64,000 nucleotides of DNA from Agromyces albus (GTDB lineage: Bacteria; Actinomycetota; Actinomycetes; Actinomycetales; Microbacteriaceae): positions 124,001-188,000 of the forward strand of contig NZ_SDPN01000002.1 in assembly GCF_004134825.1 (NCBI RefSeq), written 5' to 3'. Positions 52,087 to 60,556 of this stretch are shown piece by piece; the first letter of the stretch is position 1, and each line of letters begins with the position of its first letter. Below the pieces are notes generated by a model, which searched no databases, was not told the DNA's origin, and was given only the letters and a program-made list of their open reading frames with translations. The position numbers were made by a program, and so were the translations under genes.

Positions 52087-52959
52087 GTGCAGCAACGAAC
52101 CATCGGAACCCGTTCGGTCAGTGCGATCGGACTCGGCGGCATGCCCATGTCGATCGAAGGACGTCCTGACGAGGCCAGGTCGATCGCGACCATCCACGCA
52201 GCACTCGACGCAGGGGTCACCCTCATCGACACCGCCGACGCGTACCACCTGCATGCCGACGACGTCGGCCACAACGAGGAGCTCATCGCCCGTGCCGTGC
52301 GCTCGTACGGCGGCGACACCTCGGCGGTGCTCATCGCCACGAAGGGCGGACACCTCCGCCCCGGCGGCGGCAGCTGGACGCAGAACGGCCACCCCGACTA
52401 CCTGAAGGACGCCGCGAAGGCCTCGGCACGTCGCCTCGGCGTCGACGCCATCGGCCTGTACCAGTTCCACCGGCCCGACCCCAAGGTGCCGTATGCCGAC
52501 TCGATCGGCGCCATCCGCGACCTGCTCGATGAAGGCGTCATCGAGATGGCCGGAATCTCCAACGCGAACGTCGCGCAGATCGACGAGGCGAACGCGATCC
52601 TCGGCGGGCGCCTCGTCTCGGTGCAGAACCAGTTCTCGCCCGCGTTCGGCTCGAGCCTCGGCGAGCTGGAGCACTGCGCCGCGCTGGGCATCGCGTTCCT
52701 GCCGTGGTCGCCGCTCGGCGGCATCCGTCGCGCCGCTGACGTCGGCCAGCACCACTCGGCGTTCCAGGATGTCGCGGACGCGCACGGCGTCAGCCCGCAG
52801 CAGGTGGCCCTCGCGTGGGAGCTCGCACTCGCACCCGTGGTCATCCCGATTCCCGGTTCGTCACGACCCGAGAGCATCCGGGACTCCGTGCGCGCCGCCG
52901 AGCTCGACCTGACCGACGACGAGCTCGACGAGCTCTCCCCGCTCTCGCGGGCTGCATGA
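52087..52959 (+). CDS. Aldo/keto reductase
   Basis: A 290-residue NADPH-dependent aldo/keto reductase. The catalytic tetrad is visible: Asp and Tyr in LIDTADAYHLHADDVGHNEELI, Lys in VLIATKGGHLRPGG and His in IGLYQFHRPDP. The NADP-binding end is IPIPGSSRPESIRDSVRAAELDLTDDEL. The GTG at 52087 has AGGAAAGG 7-8 nt upstream, ruling out the longer in-frame start. It overlaps the frame before the next reductase (ATGA at its stop) and is divergent from the LysR gene. Confidence 0.9.
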   Translation: MQQRTIGTRSVSAIGLGGMPMSIEGRPDEARSIATIHAALDAGVTLIDTADAYHLHADDVGHNEELIARAVRSYGGDTSAVLIATKGGHLRPGGGSWTQNGHPDYLKDAAKASARRLGVDAIGLYQFHRPDPKVPYADSIGAIRDLLDEGVIEMAGISNANVAQIDEANAILGGRLVSVQNQFSPAFGSSLGELEHCAALGIAFLPWSPLGGIRRAADVGQHHSAFQDVADAHGVSPQQVALAWELALAPVVIPIPGSSRPESIRDSVRAAELDLTDDELDELSPLSRAA

Positions 52960-52982
52960 CCACGCCATACATGAGGAGCAAC

Positions 52983-53939
52983 ATGAAGACCGTGAAGAAC
53001 ACCATGAAGACCTTCACCCTGCCGGGCACCGAGATCGTCGTTCCCAACGTCGTGCTCGGCGTCATGCGCATCCCCGACAAGACCGACGACGAGGTGCGCG
53101 AGCTCGTGCGCACTGCTCGTGACGCGGGCATCGACTTCTTCGACCACGCCGACGTCTACGGCAACGAGCTGCACGGCTGCGAACGCCGCTTCGCCGAGGC
53201 GATGCAGCTCAGCCCGTCCGAGCGCGCGGAGCTCACGATCCAGACGAAGGCGGGCATCGTCAGGGAGGGGCCGTACTTCGACTTCTCGTACGAGCACATC
53301 ATCGAATCGGTCGAGGGCTCGCTCGCCGCGCTCGACACCGATTACATCGACATCCTGCTGCTGCACCGCCCCGACGCACTCGTCGAACCCGAGGAGGTCG
53401 CCAAGGCGTTCGACGAGCTCGAGGCCGCGGGCAAGGTGCGCGCGTTCGGGGTGTCGAACCACACCCCTCGGCAGATCGACCTGCTGAAGAAGTACGTGCG
53501 CCAGCCGATCGTGGCCAACCAGCTGCAGCTGTCGATCACACACGCGCCGATCATCGCCCAGGGCGCCTCGGCGAACATGCTCGCCGAGAGCCAGTCGATC
53601 TCGCTCGACGGCGGCGGAATCGTCGATTACTGCCGCCTCAACGACATCACGGTGCAGGCGTGGTCGCCGTTCCAGGCGGGCTTCTTCACGGGCGTCTTCC
53701 TCGACTCGCCCGAGTACCTCGAGCTGAACGCCGTGATCGACCGGCTCGCCGCTGCCTACGACGTGCCGCCGATCGCGATCGCGACCGCGTGGATCACGCG
53801 CCACCCGGCGAACATGCAGGTCGTGCTCGGCACGACGAGTCCCGAGCGCGTCGCCGGCGCTGCGCAGGGCTCCGACATCCCGCTCACCCGGGCGGAGTGG
53901 TACGAGCTCTTCCGCGCGGCGGGGCACATCGTTCCCTGA
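52983..53939 (+). CDS. Aldo/keto reductase (YdhF-like)
   Basis: A 318-residue reductase related to YdhF/YcsN. It keeps Asp and Tyr in DFFDHADVYGNELHGCERRFAEAM, Lys in ELTIQTKAGIV and His in IDILLLHRPDAL. The C-terminal block VVLGTTSPERVAGAAQGSDIPLTRAEWYELFRAAG is typical. Three in-frame ATGs compete (52956, 52971, 52983); 52983 is chosen because GAGGAG lies 5 nt upstream, although the first would overlap the previous stop. It forms a two-gene unit with the other reductase. Confidence 0.9.
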   Translation: MKTVKNTMKTFTLPGTEIVVPNVVLGVMRIPDKTDDEVRELVRTARDAGIDFFDHADVYGNELHGCERRFAEAMQLSPSERAELTIQTKAGIVREGPYFDFSYEHIIESVEGSLAALDTDYIDILLLHRPDALVEPEEVAKAFDELEAAGKVRAFGVSNHTPRQIDLLKKYVRQPIVANQLQLSITHAPIIAQGASANMLAESQSISLDGGGIVDYCRLNDITVQAWSPFQAGFFTGVFLDSPEYLELNAVIDRLAAAYDVPPIAIATAWITRHPANMQVVLGTTSPERVAGAAQGSDIPLTRAEWYELFRAAGHIVP

Positions 53940-53987
53940 CGAACTGACGTGCATACGAGATCGTCGCCGACCCGACGCGTGCTCACG

Positions 53988-54641
53988 CTAGGAACGGCGG
54001 CGGCTCTCATGCGCCCAGATCGCGACGTCCACCCGGTTGCGAGCCCCGATCTTCGTCATGAGGCTCGAGATGTGCGTCTTCACCGTGCTGAGCGAGATGT
54101 GGAGCTCGTGGGCGATCTCGGTGTTGCTGAGCCCGCGTGCCACCGTCGCGAGCACCTGCTCCTCGCGCTCGGTGAGCGGTTCGATCGGCTGTGGCGGCGG
54201 CCCGGCCGGGGCGGAATCGGCGAAGGCCTCCAACAGCCGGAGCGTGACGTTCGGGGCGATGAGGGCATCGCCGCGTGCGGCGGCGTGCACCGCCTCGGTG
54301 AGCAGGGCCGGCCCGGCATCCTTCAGCAGGAAGCCGCGAGCGCCGGCGCGGAGCGCCGCGTAGACGTACTCGTCGAGATCGAAGGTCGTGATGACGACGA
54401 CGGGGATCGGGTCGGCGACGCCCGGCCCCGCAAGGGCGCGCGTCGCCTCGATGCCGTCGGTGACGGGCATCCGGATGTCGAAGAGGCACACGTCTGGCCG
54501 GATGCTCCGTGCAAGCGCCACGGCCTCTGCGCCGTCGACGGCCTCGCCGACGACCTCGATGTCGGGCTGGGCGTTCAGGATCATCCGGAGCCCCATGCGC
54601 ACGAGCTCCTGGTCGTCGGCGATGAGCACGCGCACGGTCAC
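53988..54641 (-). CDS. NarL/LuxR family response regulator
   Basis: A 217-residue regulator. The receiver holds DDQ near the N-terminus, the phospho-acceptor Asp in VCLFDIRMPVTDG, and the Lys in GFLLKDA. The LuxR helix-turn-helix is at the C-terminus (LTEREEQVLATVARGLSNTEIAHELHISLSTVKTHISSLMTKIGARNRVDVAIWAHES). The GTG start overlaps the kinase stop by 4 bp, so the longer in-frame start inside the kinase gene is rejected. Confidence 0.93.
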   Translation of the reverse strand: MTVRVLIADDQELVRMGLRMILNAQPDIEVVGEAVDGAEAVALARSIRPDVCLFDIRMPVTDGIEATRALAGPGVADPIPVVVITTFDLDEYVYAALRAGARGFLLKDAGPALLTEAVHAAARGDALIAPNVTLRLLEAFADSAPAGPPPQPIEPLTEREEQVLATVARGLSNTEIAHELHISLSTVKTHISSLMTKIGARNRVDVAIWAHESRRRS

Positions 54642-55768
54642 GTCGACCAGCCGCTTCGCGGGAGCACGGCCGTGACGACCCATCCGCCGTCGGGCGCCGG
54701 GGCGGCCTGGCAGGTGCCGCCGAGGAGGGTCGCGCGTTCGATCATGCCGGTGATGCCGTAGCCGGGCGCAGCGGATGCCGCCGGGTCGCCGTCGTCACGG
54801 ACGTCGAGCCGGATGCCCGCGGCGTCGGCGTGCACGAGCACCTCGATGCGCGTCGTATTCCGTGCGTGTCGCCGGGCGTTCGTCACCCCCTCCTGCGCGA
54901 GGCGGTACACCGTGGCGGCGATCGTCGGCGGAACCGCCTCGATGTCGCCGGTGAGCTGCAGGTCGACGACTGGACCGCCGGACTCCGGCTGGACGAGCTG
55001 TCGGAGGTCGGCGATGGTCGGGCTCGGCGCCAGTTCGTGCCCATCCTCGCGTCGGAGCACGCGGACGATCGAGCGCATCTCGGCCAGGGTGCGGGATGCC
55101 TCGCGCTCGATGACCCGGAGCACCTCGACCGCGGCATCCGGATCCGTCGCGGCGACCGCCGTGCCGGCCTGCGCCTGGATCGCGATCGCCGAGACGTGGT
55201 GCGCGACGGTGTCGTGGAGGTCGCGCGCGAGCTGCTCGCGTTCCTGCAGTTTCACGCGGTCGAGCTCGCGTGCTCGTGCGGCGGCACGCCCGCGGAAGGC
55301 CACGCCGAGAGTGGTCGTCATGGCCAGCACCGCGACGGAGCCGATGACGTCGCTGAGCAGCAGCGGCCCGAGGAGGAGTGAGAGGAGGAAGCTCGCCAGC
55401 ACGATCGCCGAGCCGAGCAGCATGGCCCGGCCCGAGCCCCAGCGCACGACCGCATAGATCAGGATGAGGAAGTACGCGGTCGTGGCGAATTGGGAGTCGG
55501 CGCCGGTCAGCACCGTGACGATCGCGGTGGTCGCGAACGCGATCGCGAGCATCGGCAGCGGGTGGGTGCGACGCCAGAGCAGCGTCGGCACGACCGCGAT
55601 GAGCACGACGACCCAGAGCACCCGCCACGGCAGGTCGGGCCGGGCCAGACCCTCGAGCAGCGCGATCACGGGGATGACGCCGACGAGCACCCAGTCGCGC
55701 CAGACGCGGCGCGGTGGTGGCGGCTGGGCGGCCGGAGCCTCCCACACCGAGCGGAGGGGGCTCGTCAT
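54638..55768 (-). CDS. Sensor histidine kinase (NarL/DesK type)
   Basis: A 376-residue kinase with an N-terminal membrane part of about five helices (25-165) and no obvious extracytoplasmic domain. The HisKA_3 H-box is REQLARDLHDTVAHHVSAIAIQAQ, and the ATPase domain has VTNARRHA and GYGITGMIERATLLGG. Such kinases often sense membrane state. The ATG at 55768 follows TATCAT by 7 nt; a very long in-frame extension upstream crosses the DUF2306 gene and is rejected. The DUF2306 gene ends just upstream, in the same direction. Confidence 0.9.
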   Translation of the reverse strand: MTSPLRSVWEAPAAQPPPPRRVWRDWVLVGVIPVIALLEGLARPDLPWRVLWVVVLIAVVPTLLWRRTHPLPMLAIAFATTAIVTVLTGADSQFATTAYFLILIYAVVRWGSGRAMLLGSAIVLASFLLSLLLGPLLLSDVIGSVAVLAMTTTLGVAFRGRAAARARELDRVKLQEREQLARDLHDTVAHHVSAIAIQAQAGTAVAATDPDAAVEVLRVIEREASRTLAEMRSIVRVLRREDGHELAPSPTIADLRQLVQPESGGPVVDLQLTGDIEAVPPTIAATVYRLAQEGVTNARRHARNTTRIEVLVHADAAGIRLDVRDDGDPAASAAPGYGITGMIERATLLGGTCQAAPAPDGGWVVTAVLPRSGWST

Positions 55769-55773
55769 GCCCC

Positions 55774-56508
55774 TCATGATAGGCGTGCACTCGCCGCCGT
55801 GGATCGGCCGGAAGTACGGGATGCGCGTCCGGAGCGCACTGCGCGGCGGCGGATGACGAGCTCGGCCACGACGAGGTTGATGACCCATCCGGCCCCCATG
55901 AGCACAGCGTGAGTGCCCACGTCGGGCGGTCCGGCGATGAGTGCCCACGGCAGGAGTGTGAACACCTGGGTCCCTGCGCCCATGCCGATCGCGTAGGCGC
56001 GCGTCATCCACGCGCTGTGCGTGCGCACGTCGCCCTTGCGGATCGCGATGAACGCGACGACGATGCTCGCGGCCATCGCCGTGCCGAACACGAGCCGCAG
56101 CACGAGCAGCGCCTGGCCGTCGTGTGAGGGGAGAGTGTAGAACAGCGCCATCCAGATGCCCGTGAGCGCCGTCAGCAGGCCGGCCGGCGCAACGATGCGC
56201 CCGGCTCTGCGATGCCAGCGGTGCCGGCGCAGCGACGGCGCGAACTGGAGCGCACCGAGCAGGCTGAAAACGGTGACGCTCACGATGTGCACCACGACCG
56301 GCACGGGCGAGTCGAAGAACCGCGTGTTGTCGGCGCTGACGGCGCCCGTCGCGAGTTGGGTCAGGCGCGATGCCCCCGCCGCGACCGGCACGAGGGCGAG
56401 CAGGATGAGCCCGGTGGGGGCGAGCCATTCGTGTCGCGGTTTCACGGCCGGTCGGGCCGGGAGCGGCGGACGGATGCGCTCCCACTGATGCGTGGAGGAT
56501 TCGGTCAT
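55774..56508 (-). CDS. DUF2306 family membrane protein
   Basis: A 244-residue membrane protein with about seven hydrophobic helices. The blocks FSLLGALQFAPSLRRHRWHRRAGRI, FRKGD-like VAFIAIRKGDVRTHSAWMTRAYAIGMGAGTQVFTLLPW and the conserved His/Arg pattern match DUF2306. The function is unknown. It ends 5 bp before the histidine kinase start and may be read through into it. The start is not supported by a good ribosome site. Confidence 0.82.
   Translation of the reverse strand: MTESSTHQWERIRPPLPARPAVKPRHEWLAPTGLILLALVPVAAGASRLTQLATGAVSADNTRFFDSPVPVVVHIVSVTVFSLLGALQFAPSLRRHRWHRRAGRIVAPAGLLTALTGIWMALFYTLPSHDGQALLVLRLVFGTAMAASIVVAFIAIRKGDVRTHSAWMTRAYAIGMGAGTQVFTLLPWALIAGPPDVGTHAVLMGAGWVINLVVAELVIRRRAVRSGRASRTSGRSTAASARLS
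55776..55781 (-). promoter_or_regulatory. -10 element, leaderless start of the NarL-type kinase gene
   Basis: TATCAT on the minus strand, 7 nt before the ATG at 55768, overlapping the end of the DUF2306 gene. Confidence 0.4.
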
Positions 56509-56607
56509 GACTCCATGCTCGGGAGCACCGCCGGTGCCCGGCATCCGCCGATCGGCCCGAATCGTCTCGGCCGATCGGCCATCGTGCACGCTGCTTCAGC
56601 GTCCCCC

Positions 56608-56647
56608 GGTGGTCGAGTAGGACGCGAAGCGCCCGTATCGAGGCCAC
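56608..56647. repeat. Dispersed intergenic repeat, single copy
   Basis: It starts GGTGGTCGAGTAG and ends GTATCGAGGCCAC, matching the ends of the copies at 22533 and 30481. It lies between the TetR stop and the DUF2306 start. Confidence 0.65.
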
Positions 56648-56668
56648 ATCGCGACCTCCCGAGCAGCC

Positions 56669-57367
56669 TCAGCCCCGCGTGTGGTGCCGCTCGAGGCCGT
56701 CGAGGATGATGTCGAGCCCGAACTCGAACTCGAACTGGTCGTCGCACCAACCGAGGGTGGAATCGGGGTCGTCGTGGCGCACGACCGAGAGCATCTCGGC
56801 GAGGTGCGGCACGAGGGCGGCCATCTGCTCGAGCGCACCCGAGTCGCTCGAGTCGCCGCCGCCCTCGCCTTCGCCGAGCTCCTGCGAGAATCCGTACATG
56901 CGGCTTCCGAGCGCGTGCATCGCGTGGTGAATGAGGTCGTACGACAGTCCTCCCGACCGCAGCGTGCCCACGACCGAGTCGACGTGGCGAGCGGTCGTCA
57001 GGCTGAGCTCTGTGCGCGTGTCCATCACCGCGGGGGTCCAGGGATGCCGCAGCATCACCGTGCGAGCGGCGAGGATGCGCGCGCGAAGCGTCGCCCTCCA
57101 CGCGGCATCCGTCTCGGAGACGGCGAAGCCTCCGACTGCCTCCTCGATCTCCTGGAAGACGAGGTCGACGATGCCGTCGAGGATCGCCTCCTTGTTCGGC
57201 ACGTGATAGTAGAGCGACATCGGCTCGACGCCGAGTTGCTCGGCGAGGCGGCGAATGGTGAGGGCGTCGATGCCCGATGTGTCGGCGAGGTCGACGGCGG
57301 TTCGGAGCACGCGGTCGCGGGTCAGCGGGGCGCGACGGTCGGCTTTCCGTTCGGTCGTCGATGACAT
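56669..57367 (-). CDS. TetR family transcriptional regulator
   Basis: A 232-residue repressor. The helix-turn-helix is at 18-60 (RVLRTAVDLADTSGIDALTIRRLAEQLGVEPMSLYYHVPNKEAILDGI), with the SLYYHVPNKE recognition region common in the TetR_C (tetracycline repressor-like) subgroup. The effector domain follows. The ATG at 57367 has GGAGG 7 nt upstream. It is divergent from the oxidoreductase gene, with a perfect inverted repeat in between that is surely its operator. Confidence 0.92.
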   Translation of the reverse strand: MSSTTERKADRRAPLTRDRVLRTAVDLADTSGIDALTIRRLAEQLGVEPMSLYYHVPNKEAILDGIVDLVFQEIEEAVGGFAVSETDAAWRATLRARILAARTVMLRHPWTPAVMDTRTELSLTTARHVDSVVGTLRSGGLSYDLIHHAMHALGSRMYGFSQELGEGEGGGDSSDSGALEQMAALVPHLAEMLSVVRHDDPDSTLGWCDDQFEFEFGLDIILDGLERHHTRG

Positions 57368-57452
57368 CTGGTCGCCTCCCTCCGTGCTCCACGGTACAAG
57401 CGTGGGTGGATTTCCTCGTCGCTGACTCTCGACAATTCCTCGTTCACAGCGT

Positions 57453-57483
57453 ACCTTACGTTGTAAGTCGTACAACGTAAGGT
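57453..57483. promoter_or_regulatory. TetR operator, perfect 13-bp inverted repeat
   Basis: ACCTTACGTTGTA (57453-57465) and its exact complement (57471-57483) are separated by 5 bp. It lies 86 bp upstream of the TetR start and 13 bp before the oxidoreductase start, so it can repress both. Confidence 0.8.
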
Positions 57484-57495
57484 GGGAGACCTGAG

Positions 57496-58500
57496 ATGAG
57501 TGAAACACGGATGAAGACCGGCACAGTGATGCGTGCCGCCGTCGCACGCCGGTTCGGCGGACCCGAGGTCGTGCAGGTCGAGGAGGTGCCGAGACCGGTG
57601 CCGAACGCCGATGAGGTGCTCATCAGGGTGGAGGCGAGCACGGTGAGCGTCGCCGATCATCGCACGAGGAGCCGCGACCTGCCCGATGGCATGTGGTTCT
57701 ACATTCCGCTCGCACTCGGCGTCCTCCGGCCTCGGAAGCGAGTGCTCGGCATGGACGTCGCGGGCGTCGTCGAAGCAGTCGGCGACGAGGTCACCGGGTT
57801 CGCGCCCGGCGATGAGGTCATCGCGATGCTCGGCGCGGCCTTCGGCGGTCACGCCGAGTACGCCTGCGTGCCGCAGTCCAACGCGATCGCGCGGAAGCCG
57901 CGGAATCTCACCATGGAAGAGGCCGTCACGCTCGTCTTCGGCGGGTACACCACGCTGGCGTACCTGAACCACGTCGACTTCGCACCCGGCGCCGAGGTGC
58001 TCGTGAACGGGGCATCCGGAGCGGTGGGCACGGCAGCCGTGCAACTCGCCAAGCTCCGTGGCGCGCGGGTCACCGCCGTGTGCAGCGGCGGCAACGCCGA
58101 GTTCGTCCGGTCGCTCGGAGCCGACCAGGTGATCGACTACACGGTGGAGGACTTCACCCGCAGCGGCGAGACCTACGACGTGATCGTCGAGTGTGTTGGC
58201 AACGCCCCGTTCTCACGCGTCGAGGGTTCGATCAAGCCCGGGGGCGCGCTGCTCCTGGTCATCACGAGCTTCGCCGGCATGCTGCGAGCGTCGCGCGACC
58301 GCAAGCGCAGCGGCAAGCTCGTGACCTTCGCGGGTGCACCCGTCACGGGCGACGACCTCGCCTCGCTCGTGCGGCTCGCCGAGTCGGGCGAGTACCGGCC
58401 TGTGATCGACCGCACGTTCGACCTCGATGAGATCGTCGAGGCCCACCGCTATGTCGACACGGGCCGCAAGAAGGGAAATGTCGTGTTGCGCATCGCGTAG
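57496..58500 (+). CDS. NAD(P)-dependent MDR family oxidoreductase (quinone reductase-like)
   Basis: A 334-residue medium-chain dehydrogenase/reductase. The N-terminal domain has GGPEVVQVEEVPRPVPNADEVLIRVEASTVS and VLGMDVAGVVEAVGDEVTGFAPGDEV. The catalytic zinc ligands of classical alcohol dehydrogenases are absent. The Rossmann domain carries VLVNGASGAVGTAAVQLAKLRGARVTAV, and the end is EIVEAHRYVDTGRKKGNVVLRIA. It should reduce quinones or enones with NAD(P)H. GGGAG precedes the ATG. It is controlled by the divergent TetR gene. Confidence 0.92.
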   Translation: MSETRMKTGTVMRAAVARRFGGPEVVQVEEVPRPVPNADEVLIRVEASTVSVADHRTRSRDLPDGMWFYIPLALGVLRPRKRVLGMDVAGVVEAVGDEVTGFAPGDEVIAMLGAAFGGHAEYACVPQSNAIARKPRNLTMEEAVTLVFGGYTTLAYLNHVDFAPGAEVLVNGASGAVGTAAVQLAKLRGARVTAVCSGGNAEFVRSLGADQVIDYTVEDFTRSGETYDVIVECVGNAPFSRVEGSIKPGGALLLVITSFAGMLRASRDRKRSGKLVTFAGAPVTGDDLASLVRLAESGEYRPVIDRTFDLDEIVEAHRYVDTGRKKGNVVLRIA

Positions 58501-58509
58501 ACGGGTCGG

Positions 58510-58532
58510 GCGGATATCCACGGGATGTCCGC
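58510..58532 (+). terminator. Weak hairpin after the MDR gene
   Basis: GCGGATATCC (58510-58519) pairs with GGATGTCCGC (58523-58532) at 9 of 10 positions with a 3-nt loop. Confidence 0.45.
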
Positions 58533-58590
58533 TTGGTAACAGTGCGGCTGCGACCTCGGCTTGTCGCCCCTGTTCCGTGCTGAACAGCAG

Positions 58591-58596
58591 TAAAAT
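58591..58596 (+). promoter_or_regulatory. -10 element, leaderless start of the unknown 178-aa gene
   Basis: TAAAAT, close to consensus, 6 nt before the ATG at 58603. No ribosome binding site. Confidence 0.55.
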
Positions 58597-58602
58597 CTGA
58601 AA

Positions 58603-59139
58603 ATGGAGCCACCGGGCAGCACCACCCTGGTGATGGTGGGTGAAGAGACGACGAGCGCGATCCGTTCGCTCGAGCGGTACGCCAACGTGCAGGCCGCCTC
58701 GTTCTCCGGCGAGTCCGATGCCGAGGTGGCGCGCTGGTCCGTCTCCACGAGCGCCCCCTACGTGGTGCACGATCATGACCCGCTCGGGCATGTCGCTGCG
58801 GCCTGGGTCGAGTTCTACGACGACCAGTCGACCTACGGCGTGCTCGAGCTCGAGATCGAGCGGGCGGTCGAGGCCGCCGAGCGGCACATGATCAGCGTGC
58901 CCGACTACTACGTGGTGCTGCATCCCGAGTCGCTGCCCACGACGTGGATGCACTGGTGGCTCGGCGTGCTCGCCGATGCGTCGCCGAACCGCGTCATCCC
59001 CTGGCCCGACGCCGACGACTCTCTCGCGAGCCTCCTGCGCCATCTGCCCACCGGTCGCCCGTGGCCCGAGGTCGAGTCCTGGCTGCCCGGCGTCGCCGGA
59101 AGCGTGCCCGACCGGATCGGCCTGCACGGCTCGCGGTAA
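58603..59139 (+). CDS. Hypothetical protein, unrecognised
   Basis: A 178-residue soluble protein with no signal peptide or membrane segment. It is rich in acidic residues and Trp (TTWMHWWLGVLAD, GRPWPEVESWLPGV). The middle is strongly patterned (VEFYDDQSTYGVLELEIERAVEAAERHMISVPDYYVVLHP), suggesting a folded alpha/beta domain. Codon use matches neighbours, and the -10 element plus start argue it is real. I do not recognise a family. It is followed by a convergent secreted-enzyme gene. Confidence 0.75.
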   Translation: MEPPGSTTLVMVGEETTSAIRSLERYANVQAASFSGESDAEVARWSVSTSAPYVVHDHDPLGHVAAAWVEFYDDQSTYGVLELEIERAVEAAERHMISVPDYYVVLHPESLPTTWMHWWLGVLADASPNRVIPWPDADDSLASLLRHLPTGRPWPEVESWLPGVAGSVPDRIGLHGSR

Positions 59140-59156
59140 GGCTCCCTCCGTGGCGG

Positions 59157-60410
59157 TCAGCCGTGCACGCGCACGTCGACCCACACGAGTCGGTGGTCGC
59201 TGCTCGGGAACGGGAAGCTGCCCGTGAGCGCCGAGAGCGGGTCGGCTTGCACCGGCCAGAACACGCCGGCGTCGGTGACGCGAAGGTCGCGTGAGGGCAG
59301 CACGTAGTCGGCACGCAGGTTGCCGGGAGCGGGGTTGTCGTTGAAGTCGGCGGTGTCGTAGCGCGGGTCGCCCTCGTGCGTGAGGTTCGCGCCGCCCTGC
59401 ACCTGTGCCGCTTCGACGGCGCCGTCCGATGTGGGCAGCGGGTCGGTGATGCGCGGATGCCCCAGTAGCTGGTCGATCGCGGCATCCACCGAATCGCCGT
59501 CGAGCGGGTCGGCGTTCTGGTCGCCGAGGATCACGAACGACTCACCCGGCTTCAGCCCGCCGCTGTCGCCCGCGTCATCCGTGATGTACCGCGACGTCTG
59601 ACCGGGCGTGACGTAGTCGGCCCAGAAGCGGATCTCGTCGTGGTTGCGCAGGCCGTTGCGGTCTTCGGCGCCGTCGAAGGTGGGCGGGGTCGGGTGCGAG
59701 GCGAGCACGTGCACGGTGTTGCCGCCGACCTCGACCGGCACGTCCCAGTGCGACTTGCTCGAGAGGCGCATCACCTCGAGCTCCTCGGCGGAGTACCAAT
59801 CGGCAGGCTCTGCCGTCGCGGGGTCGTCGGGCAGTAGCGCGCCGGGCATGTCCTTCCAGAGGAAGTTCTGGAACGTGCGCACTTCGGAGGTGTCGATCGG
59901 GTGCTTCGAGAGCACCGCCATGCCGTACTGGCCCTCGAACACGCCGAAGCCGAAGGCGTCGTCGCCCCCGCCGATCACGCCGTTGTTGTTGAGGTCGAAG
60001 CCGCTCGGAACGCCGGTGTTCGACGGCGCCACATACGCGTAGGGGTACTCGACCGGATCGGCGCCGCCCTGCGACACCTCGAGGTAGTTGTCGCGGAACA
60101 GGTCGGCCGCGAGCCCGTCGGGCACGTAGTCGAACTCGTTCAGCAGCACGATGTCGGGGTTCGCGCGCTGGATGATCTCGGCGACCGTCTTCGCCTGCGC
60201 ATTGGTGCCCGTGCTGAGGTCGGCCACGAGCTGGCCCGGGGCGTTGCGATTGAGCGAGAGGTTGAACGTCGCGACGCGCAGGTCGGTCGTGCCGCTCTGC
60301 TCTGCGCTCCCGGCAGGGGTCGCAGCGGCGGCGGTGACGCCGAGGGTCGCAGTCGCGATGGCGCCGACGACGACGGCGATCACGGCGGTGGCGGGGCGTC
60401 TCCTGGACAT
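59157..60410 (-). CDS. Secreted endonuclease/exonuclease/phosphatase family protein
   Basis: A 417-residue secreted protein with an N-terminal signal peptide (about 1-35). EEP-fold motifs: LRVATFNLSLNRN, IVLLNEFDY with the metal Glu, VHVLASHPTPP, ILGDQNADPLDGD and the terminal SSDHRLVWVDVRV. A Ca-binding-like loop (DLNNNGVIGGGDDAFGFG) is inserted before GQYGMAVLSKHPI, as in related actinobacterial proteins. It may be an extracellular nuclease or phosphodiesterase, perhaps for phosphate scavenging. The ATG at 60410 has GGAGAGC upstream; an in-frame start 42 bp earlier has no such site. Confidence 0.88.
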   Translation of the reverse strand: MSRRRPATAVIAVVVGAIATATLGVTAAAATPAGSAEQSGTTDLRVATFNLSLNRNAPGQLVADLSTGTNAQAKTVAEIIQRANPDIVLLNEFDYVPDGLAADLFRDNYLEVSQGGADPVEYPYAYVAPSNTGVPSGFDLNNNGVIGGGDDAFGFGVFEGQYGMAVLSKHPIDTSEVRTFQNFLWKDMPGALLPDDPATAEPADWYSAEELEVMRLSSKSHWDVPVEVGGNTVHVLASHPTPPTFDGAEDRNGLRNHDEIRFWADYVTPGQTSRYITDDAGDSGGLKPGESFVILGDQNADPLDGDSVDAAIDQLLGHPRITDPLPTSDGAVEAAQVQGGANLTHEGDPRYDTADFNDNPAPGNLRADYVLPSRDLRVTDAGVFWPVQADPLSALTGSFPFPSSDHRLVWVDVRVHG

Positions 60411-60543
60411 GCGCTCTCCTTCGTTGGCGGCTCGAACGACCGACGTGTCCAAGTTAGGGGTGCCGGGTGACGTTGGGAAGAACCGGAGGTTGCCGGATGC
60501 CGCACACCGGATGCCGCGGATGATCCGTCCAGCTCACGCGCTC

Positions 60544-60549
60544 TAGGCT
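60544..60549 (+). promoter_or_regulatory. -10 element, leaderless start of the histidine phosphatase gene
   Basis: TAGGCT, then 7 nt, then the ATG at 60557; same hexamer and spacing as at 751. Confidence 0.55.
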
Positions 60550-60556
60550 GGAGCGC

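Noticed and set aside
55769-56647. Upstream extension of the NarL-type kinase frame
   Set aside because: It crosses the DUF2306 gene, and the -10 element plus ATG at 55768 mark a better start.
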